A stretch of DNA of 40,861 bases from an uncultured Bacillota bacterium (GTDB lineage Bacteria > Bacillota > Dehalobacteriia > UBA4068 > UBA4997): contig CAQWMM010000017.1 of assembly GCA_948907985.1 (NCBI GenBank), positions 1 through 40,861 on the forward strand, in the 5' to 3' direction. The notes beneath the pieces were generated by a model. That model worked only from the letters and a program-made list of their open reading frames with translations, made no database searches and was not told where the DNA came from. The translations under genes were made by a program, and so were the position numbers. This document shows, one piece after another, positions 24,231-31,700 of the stretch (position 1 is the stretch's first letter; every line of letters starts with the position of its first letter).

Positions 24231-25432
24231 ATGGATTTTATTTTGAATTGGGGCGCTATTTCAGCCTGTATGCCGGTCATTCACTGATGTTTTATATAAT
24301 GACGGATTGTCGCTTTTCGCGCTGGGTGAACCGCTGGGTTTGGGCGTTGCTCTGCCTGGGCAGCACTTTTGTTTCGGTGTTGCTGACATATTTGGGTTTA
24401 TTTGAGGTTTCCTGGATTTATAGTGGGCTTTCAGTGATAACTATGACGTCTTATATTGTCTGTTATGTCTGTTTATCCCGAGGGCCGTGGCTGAAAAAGC
24501 TATGCCTGTTTTCGATATATGTAACAATTTTTTATTTAATGCAGCAAACGGCTTATATAATGGGGCTGATTTTTTTCCCCAACAACCAGTGGGCTTCGGT
24601 GGTTCTGCGGACGCTGTTTTTTGGTCTGTTAATTTTGCTGATGTGCTGGCGCTGGCGGCAGGTTGTTGACGCGCTGGAAGCAAATATTGGCGGCGACTGG
24701 AGTGTGCCGGCTTTTTATGGGCTGGCAAGCGCGGCGGTGGTTTATGCGGTTACGCTGGTGTGTATTGCCAAGTATCCTTATGAGCCGGTTTATTGTCTGA
24801 TTATTATGCTGACGGAGCTGGCGCTGGTGGTGGTGGAATACGCGGCGCTGGTGCGGATTGTGATTATGCTGGGGCAGCAGCAAACCGCCAGAGCCGAAGA
24901 AGCCCGGCGTAAGCTGCTGGAAAGCCAGCTGGCCGCGGAGAGGGCATATGTGGAGCAGGCACGAGCGCACCGGCACGATATGCGGCATTATATGGCGGCC
25001 ATTGGCGGCTATATTGAGCAGGGGGATTTGGCCGGAGCCAGGGCTTGTCTGGCGGAACATCAGGCTTTGCTGGATAATGAGCGACTGCCGGTTTTTTGCG
25101 AGAACACCGTGGCCAACGCTTTGCTGCGGCTTTATCAAAGCCGTTGTCAGTCGGAGGGCGTGGCCTGTGAGATACGGGCGGCTATTCCGGAGCAAATGGC
25201 GCTTGGTGGGCTGGAGCTGGCCACCGTTTTGGGCAATGTGCTGGAAAACGCCTGCGAGGCCAACAGCCGGGCGCTGCTGCCGTGGCTGACAGTTAAGGCT
25301 TATAATAATAATGGTCTGCTGTTAATTGAGGTGGGCAACGGCGTTTCCGGTGAGGTTAAGTTCCTGGAGGGGCTGCCGCAATGCTCTAAGCAAGGGGATA
25401 CTTTTTTGACGCAGATTATTGTGCCCCTTTGA
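24227..25432 (+). CDS. GHKL-type sensor histidine kinase, apparently lacking the G2 ATP-lid box
   Basis: The 401-residue protein has about six membrane helices (residues 8-25, 36-55, 65-83, 92-117, 125-143, 163-215 region). A coiled linker and the phosphoacceptor block ARAHRHDMRHYM (His250) follow, and then the GHKL N-box GNVLENACEAN (336-346). A D/G1-like box reads IEVGNGVSGEVKF. In relatives this is followed, after GLP..SK.G, by GxGL..S and about 25 more residues before the final strand. Here SKQGD runs straight into TFLTQIIVPL and stop. The catalytic domain is therefore probably an in-frame deletion derivative, and kinase activity is doubtful. It is paired with the LytTR regulator. Confidence 0.87.
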   Translation: MNGFYFELGRYFSLYAGHSLMFYIMTDCRFSRWVNRWVWALLCLGSTFVSVLLTYLGLFEVSWIYSGLSVITMTSYIVCYVCLSRGPWLKKLCLFSIYVTIFYLMQQTAYIMGLIFFPNNQWASVVLRTLFFGLLILLMCWRWRQVVDALEANIGGDWSVPAFYGLASAAVVYAVTLVCIAKYPYEPVYCLIIMLTELALVVVEYAALVRIVIMLGQQQTARAEEARRKLLESQLAAERAYVEQARAHRHDMRHYMAAIGGYIEQGDLAGARACLAEHQALLDNERLPVFCENTVANALLRLYQSRCQSEGVACEIRAAIPEQMALGGLELATVLGNVLENACEANSRALLPWLTVKAYNNNGLLLIEVGNGVSGEVKFLEGLPQCSKQGDTFLTQIIVPL

Positions 25433-25494
25433 GGGATTGATACAACCAAATTGCCGATTGGCGCAAAAGCGAGAACATTCTTCTCTTTTTTGTG

Positions 25495-25535
25495 GCATAC
25501 TAAAAATAGCAATTTTATCGCCATTTTTAGTATGC
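25495..25535. repeat. 13-bp perfect inverted repeat between the kinase gene and the surface-protein gene
   Basis: GCATACTAAAAAT (25495-25507) and its exact complement (25523-25535) flank a 15-nt spacer. The right arm ends six bases before the AAGGAGAGGAG ribosome binding site of the 8-codon ORF. It has no T-run after it, so it is more likely an operator or an RNA hairpin than a simple terminator. Confidence 0.75.
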
Positions 25536-25559
25536 TGCATAAGGAGAGGAGTTTTTTTT

Positions 25560-25586
25560 ATGATTGGGCGTTGGGGTTATGATTAA
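25560..25586 (+). CDS. Possible 8-residue micro-ORF with strong ribosome binding site
   Basis: ATG at 25560 is preceded by AAGGAGAGGAG at a workable distance (about 9 bases) and is followed by seven codons and TAA, giving MIGRWGYD. It sits between a two-component system and the giant surface-protein gene, directly after the 13-bp inverted repeat. It could be a leader peptide, a remnant of a longer gene, or chance. No secretion signal is possible at this length. Confidence 0.3.
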   Translation: MIGRWGYD

Positions 25587-25599
25587 ATAACTGGCTTTT

Positions 25600-25663
25600 T
25601 TAACAGCAATTTTGAATAAGGGTATATACCCTTATTCTTTATTCCTTACGGAATAAAGAATAA
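25600..25663 (+). promoter_or_regulatory. Promoter of the surface-protein gene overlapped by a perfect 22-bp palindrome, plus a 14-bp 5'-UTR hairpin
   Basis: TTAACA (25600-25605) and TATATA (25623-25628) are 17 bp apart. The -10 box is the centre of a perfect palindrome, AATAAGGGTAT and its mirror, at 25615-25636, an obvious operator position. Immediately downstream, at the expected start of the mRNA, 25632-25663 forms a 14-bp perfect stem with a TTAC loop, which could stabilise the long transcript or be a second protein-binding site. Confidence 0.65.
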
Positions 25664-25731
25664 TAACCCTTGTGAACAATGAATTTTAAAAACATTGTTG
25701 GTTGGTGTTTGGAAAGGGGCGAATTACAAAA

Positions 25732-28700
25732 ATGATGAAGAATGAGATTTTTAAGAAAAGGAAAAGCGTCTGGGCGGCGCTGGCGTTTTGCCTGTGCCTT
25801 GGCCTGGGTTTGCTTTTAGGGCTGGGGCAGGTTTCGGCGATGGCTGACGAAGCTAATGCCGCGGCTAACCCCACAGATGGCGCCACAGCTGGCGCTGGAC
25901 AGGCTGTCCAGGCTGTCCAGGCTGGACAGGCCGAACAGGCTGCGCCGGACGATCCGGTTTATAAAGGATTGCCGGACGTGGCGCTTTTGTTCATGCGGGC
26001 AGGGGACGGGGAACATGCAAACCACCCGGTTTGCGGCACAAGCTGCACGCATGATGGCGCGCATGGAGATAGTATTGAATGGCAGCCGCTGACGCGGGAC
26101 GCAATAGAGAAGCTGACAGGCCATGTCCTGCCAGCAGGCAATTATTATCTGACTGGAGATATTGGAACATTAGATTCCAATAATGGAAATGATTGCCTTA
26201 AGGATAGTATAAAAATTGCCAACGGCAGCACTGTTAACTTGTGCCTGAATGGGCATACGATATATTATTATGATAATGAATTCAATTATGACAACAGGAT
26301 TGGTTTTATTAATGTGGAAAACGGCGCAACTTTCAATCTGAGCGATTGCCAAAGTGGCGGCGGCATATCTGCAAATAAAAATAGTATAGAGTTTGACGTT
26401 GTTTATGTTTATGGCACTTTTAATATGTACGGCGGCACACTGAGAGCAAAAAAAACTTTTAACAGCGATAATGGTACATACCGGGCTGCTGTTTATGCCG
26501 TGGGACAAAGCGAGTCGTCCAAGGCCGAGGTGCATATTTACGGCGGCAAGATCCATACCGCCAACCTTGAAAACAATGCGGCGCTGGGGCTGCAAGGCTA
26601 TGCCACAGCGGTTGTTGAGGGTGCGGCCATTCTGGGTGGTTATGCAGAAGATAAATATTGCACCGGCATTTTTGTGCCTTATATCCAAGATAGTGGAATC
26701 TCTGGAAAGTGGCCGGAGATTACTGTTAAAGGCACGGGGACTATTCAGGGCATACGTGTAGCTTGCGGTAAAGTTATTTTGCAAGGTTCACCTGCCATTG
26801 CAGAAAGCAACTATAAGAGCATGTTTGAACCCGAATGTTATAATATTTCAATGGAGCATCCTAATTGTTTGCTGGATATTGAAAATCTGAATGAACCAGC
26901 AAGACCATACAAATTATTTTTTCATCAATATAACCTAAATGGCGCAGCTTTTACAACTCCAAATAGCACAACTAAGATCGACTACTTTGAATTTGTTGGT
27001 TTCGATTCTGCTTTACAAGACATGGAACTTACAGAAGCCAAGGACCATGCTGTGTGGTTAATGCCCAAAGGGAAAACGCCGCCGGAGCCTCTGGATATTC
27101 CGAGCGACCAGCCACAACAGAACGGCAATGTAATAACATTAACGGGTGTTACCGGCGGCAGTGGTAGCTATACCTATCAATGGTATTACAATACCAATAA
27201 GGATAGCTATGACAACGGCACCAAAACAGGTAGCAATAGCTCAACCTGCACAATTCCGAGTTTAGATCCGGGAACCTATTACTTCTGGTGCGAAGTTACG
27301 GACGATAATGATTCAACGACTACCGAAAAGGTAGAGGTCATTATCAGCGGCGGCGAAAATCCGCCAACACCGGGCGGTGATACACCGACAATCAACATAC
27401 AGCCGAGCGCGTCCAGCGTGGGCGAAAGCCCGGTGGGCAAAGATTTGACGGTTAGCGCGGACGGCGAAAACCTGACATATCAGTGGAAATATAGCACTGA
27501 TCCAGAAGCAAGCACCGCCACCAATGTTACCCTGAATGGTACTGGCGCAACCTGCACAATCCCTGATTTGCCGGCTGGAACCTATTACTTCTGGTGCGAA
27601 ATTACGAACGATAATGGTCAAACGACTACCGAAAAGGTAGAGGTCGTTATTCCGGAGAAAAAAGGCGAAGTAGTGGATCCGGGCGACACAAACCACAACG
27701 AACACCCGGTTTGCGGTACAAGCTGCACGCATGCGGGCGCGCATAGCAGCGAGAAATGGGAACCGTGGAATGAAACTGACTCTCTGCCCGCCCAGGCCGG
27801 CAATTATTACCTGACGCAAGATGTTACGCTGCCTGACGGCCAACAATGGAAAGTGAATAACAACATAAAACTTTGTCTGAACGGTCATACTATCAGCGGC
27901 AAGATGACTGAGTCAGGTCAAGACTTAATTGAAGTCAGGTATAACAACGCAACGCTTACACTGTGTGATTGCAAGCGAGTGGGCCAAATAACCCTGGAAG
28001 AGCCTGATAGTCCGCTGAGCTCTATCAGCAAGATTTGTATTTATTCCGGCTGCCATTTAGATATGTATGGCTGCACAGTTACAGGCTTTGCCCAAGGTAT
28101 TGTAGTTGATAGTTTTGGCTATGCTAATATTAACGATTGTACAATTAAGGAAAATACTTCTTATGGTATTAAACTTGCTAGCGAAAGTAAAGATATCAGC
28201 ATAAACAACTGTATAATTAAGGACAATTCTTATCAGGGTATTTATCTGAATGGTACAGATGGAGATGTCAGCATAAACAATACGAAAATTAGCGGCAACC
28301 GCAGTGACAGCGTTAATTTTGGCGGTGGTATTTATATTCAAAATGTTAATACAGTAACGATTACCGGCGGCGAAATCACCGGAAATACAGCAACCTCAAA
28401 TGGCGGCGGCGTGTATATTGATAATAGCAGCAGCAGCAGCTACAGGAAGAACGAAATTACGCTTTCCGGCGTTGAAATCAGCGGCAACACCGCAACGTCT
28501 GGCGGCGGCGTGTATATACCAGTAGCAACCGGAAATGGTATTAAATATATAAATTTTAATGATGTAAAAATTTTCAACAATAAGGCTACATCTACTGGCG
28601 GCGGCATTTATGCGGGTGCCACAGGGCTGAAACTTGACAATGTTAAAATCAATAATAATACTGTTACCGGCAACGAGGGCAAAGGCGGCGGCGTTTATGC

Positions 28701-31700
28701 GGATGGCACGGACCTGGCGCTTACTAATGTCGAAATCACCGGCAACACTGTTAAGGGCAATGGCGGCGGCCTGTATTACGAGTTTGGTACAAATTCTGAT
28801 TTAGATTTCACGGCAGATAATTCTACCGGGCGAAGTAAGGTTATTATTTACGGCAACAAGGCTGGCAATAAGCCAAGCAACCTTTATATGCTTGTTGATA
28901 CTTATAATCAGGATCACGTCCGTAATACGAAGTTTAACGGCAGAGCTAATTTGACGGAGGGTTCCCGCATTGGCGTTACTTATGTTGGTACCAGTAACAG
29001 CACTATACACTATCCGGCAGCAATCGGTCAGGACTATAGTGGCGAGACTAACAGAAAATATTTTAGCAGTGACAACGCTGCATATCATATTGAATTTAAT
29101 AGCGAAACGCACTGTTTGCAGCTGGCGGAGGGTCCCGCTACTCTGGCTATTGACACGCAGCCCACTGCGCCCAGCGTGGGCGAGGGAGAAAGCATGGCTG
29201 GCAAGGATATAACGGTAACGGTTACCGGCGTGGAAGAGCTGAAATATCAGTGGTATGATAACGGCACAACCAACAGCAACAATGGCGGCACGGCCATTTC
29301 CGGCGCAACCGATTTTAGCTATACAATTTCTGCCGGTCTGGGCGAGGGTACGCATTATATTTACTGCGAGATTACCGACGGCACTGGCGCAAAAGTAAAA
29401 ACTGAACCGGTTCTGATTGTTATCAAGGGCGGCAGCGAAACACCCGGCGGCAACAAACCGAATGTTACCACGCAGCCGAGCGCACCTGATGTTCCGACTG
29501 GTGAAAGCCCGGTAGGCAAAGAAATTACTGTAACAGCTACTGGGACTGGCGAGATGACCTATCAGTGGAAATATAGCCAGAATCCAAACGGAGGCACCGG
29601 CACCAATGTTTCTAATGATAATGGCGGTAACACGAAAGTTTGCAAAATCCCTGATTTGCCGGCTGGCACCTATTACTTCTGGTGCGAGATCACGGACGAA
29701 AATGGCACGACTAAAACCGACATTATAGCAATCATTATTCCGGAGAAAAAAGGCGAAGTATTGAATCCGGGCGAAAATATTGAAACCCCCGGCGGTACAG
29801 TTGAACGTGATGAAAATGGCGATGTAACCATAAAGGACGAAAACGGAAACAATACCACTATTACTACGCCGGACGACAACAAAAAAGGCGATGTTACGGT
29901 GGATCCAGATACCGGCGATACTACTGTACCAGGTGGCAGCACCGTTTCTGGTAAAGATCCGGAAAAACCGAATGATAAAACTCCTGATGTTGTAATCGGC
30001 GATAAAGGCGGCACAGTTACCCCTGGCGGCGAAGTGAAAATCCCCGAGGGCGGCACGGCCAATGTCGGCGGCGAAACTGACCCGACAACCGGCAACACTA
30101 CCGGCGGCACAACTATTACCGGCGGCGAGGGCGGCACCACCGTTACGCCCAAAGATGACGGCACCGTTGACGTGGGCGAGGGCGGCAGTGTGAAAACTGA
30201 TCCCACAACCGGCGACAAGGGCGGCACGGAAATTGTTCTGCCCGAGGGCGGCAATGTTAACCCCGATGACGGTAGCGTTACCCCCGGCAAGGATGATGAC
30301 GGCAAGCAGATTGCCGGCGTGGACACGAACGGCGACGGCAATGTGGATACGCTGATTATCGTTCCGAAAGATGAAAACGGCGAAGACGGCAAGATTACGC
30401 CTAATGGAAATGGCGGCGTAGATTTGCCCAAGAATACTGAAATCGAGGGCGGCAATGGCGGCGGCTCCGGTGAGGGCGGCGCCAGCGTAACTCTGCCGGA
30501 CGGCGGCGAGGTTACTCCCGAGGGCGGCGTTAAACCGGAGGGCGGCAACGCCACAACCGGCGAGGACGGCAAAACCAATGTTAAACTGCCAGAGGGCGGC
30601 GAAATTAAAGGCGACGGCGAGGGCGGTCTGGAGGTTCCCGGCGGCACCACCATTAAAAATGGCGAGAACGGCAGCGAAATCACTGTCGGCGGCGAGAATG
30701 GCGAAAACGGCGGCACTCTGAATAAAGACGGCGGCGTGGATTTGCCGGAGGGCGGCAAAGCAACCGTGGATAACGGCGACGGCAAGCCCAAGACAGAAAT
30801 CACCGGCGGCGAGGGCGGCAGCACCATTAAGCCCAATCCGGACGGTACAACCGACGTTTCCGGCGGCACCACCGTTAAAACCGGCGAGGACGGCACCGAG
30901 GTTACCGTTGGCGATAAGAACAAACCGGACGGCGGCAACAGCGGCACTGTTGATAAGAACGGCAATATAGAATTGCCCGGCGGCGGCAGCGCCACGATTA
31001 CTGACGGCGGCGAAACCCCCGGCGGCGATAAAGGCAGCCAGACGACGATCACCGTGCCCGAGGGCGAAAACGGCGGCGGCACAATCAAGCCCGGCACCGA
31101 CGGCAATGTGGATGTGCCTGACGGCAGCAAAGTCAAGACGGAAATCCCCGGCGGCACAGGCGATGATAAGGACAGCACCGAAATTATCCTGCCCAATGGC
31201 GGCGGCGTGAATAAAGACGGCACGATTACGCCCGGTACCGACGAGGACGGCAAGCAGATTGCCGGCGTGGACACCGATGGCGACGGCAATGTGGATACGT
31301 TGATTATCGTTCCGAAAGATGAAAACGGCGAAGACGGCAAGATTAAGCCGAATGACAAAGGCGGCGTAGACGTGCCTAAGGGTACGGAAATCAGCAATGG
31401 CTCTGAAGACGGTGAAAACACCGGCGATAAAGTAGTTATCGGCGATAAGGGCGGCAGCGTGGACAATAAGGGCGGCGTAGATCTGCCCGGCGGCGGCAGC
31501 GCCACCATCACTCCCCCGGATAAGCCCAAAACCGAGATTACAGCCGGCGAAAATGGCGGCAAGGTTAAACCTAACCCGAACGGTGGTGTGGACGTTTCCG
31601 GTCAGGGAACGACTGTGCAGGTTGGCGGCGATGATGATACGAACAAAAAACCGCCAATTACTGTTGACGATAAAGGAGCCACCGTTAACCCGGACGGCAC

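Noticed and set aside
25495..25535. Simple terminator for the kinase gene
   Set aside because: The inverted repeat is AT-rich and is followed by TGCATAAGGAG rather than a T-run. An operator or RNA hairpin fits better, though weak termination cannot be excluded.
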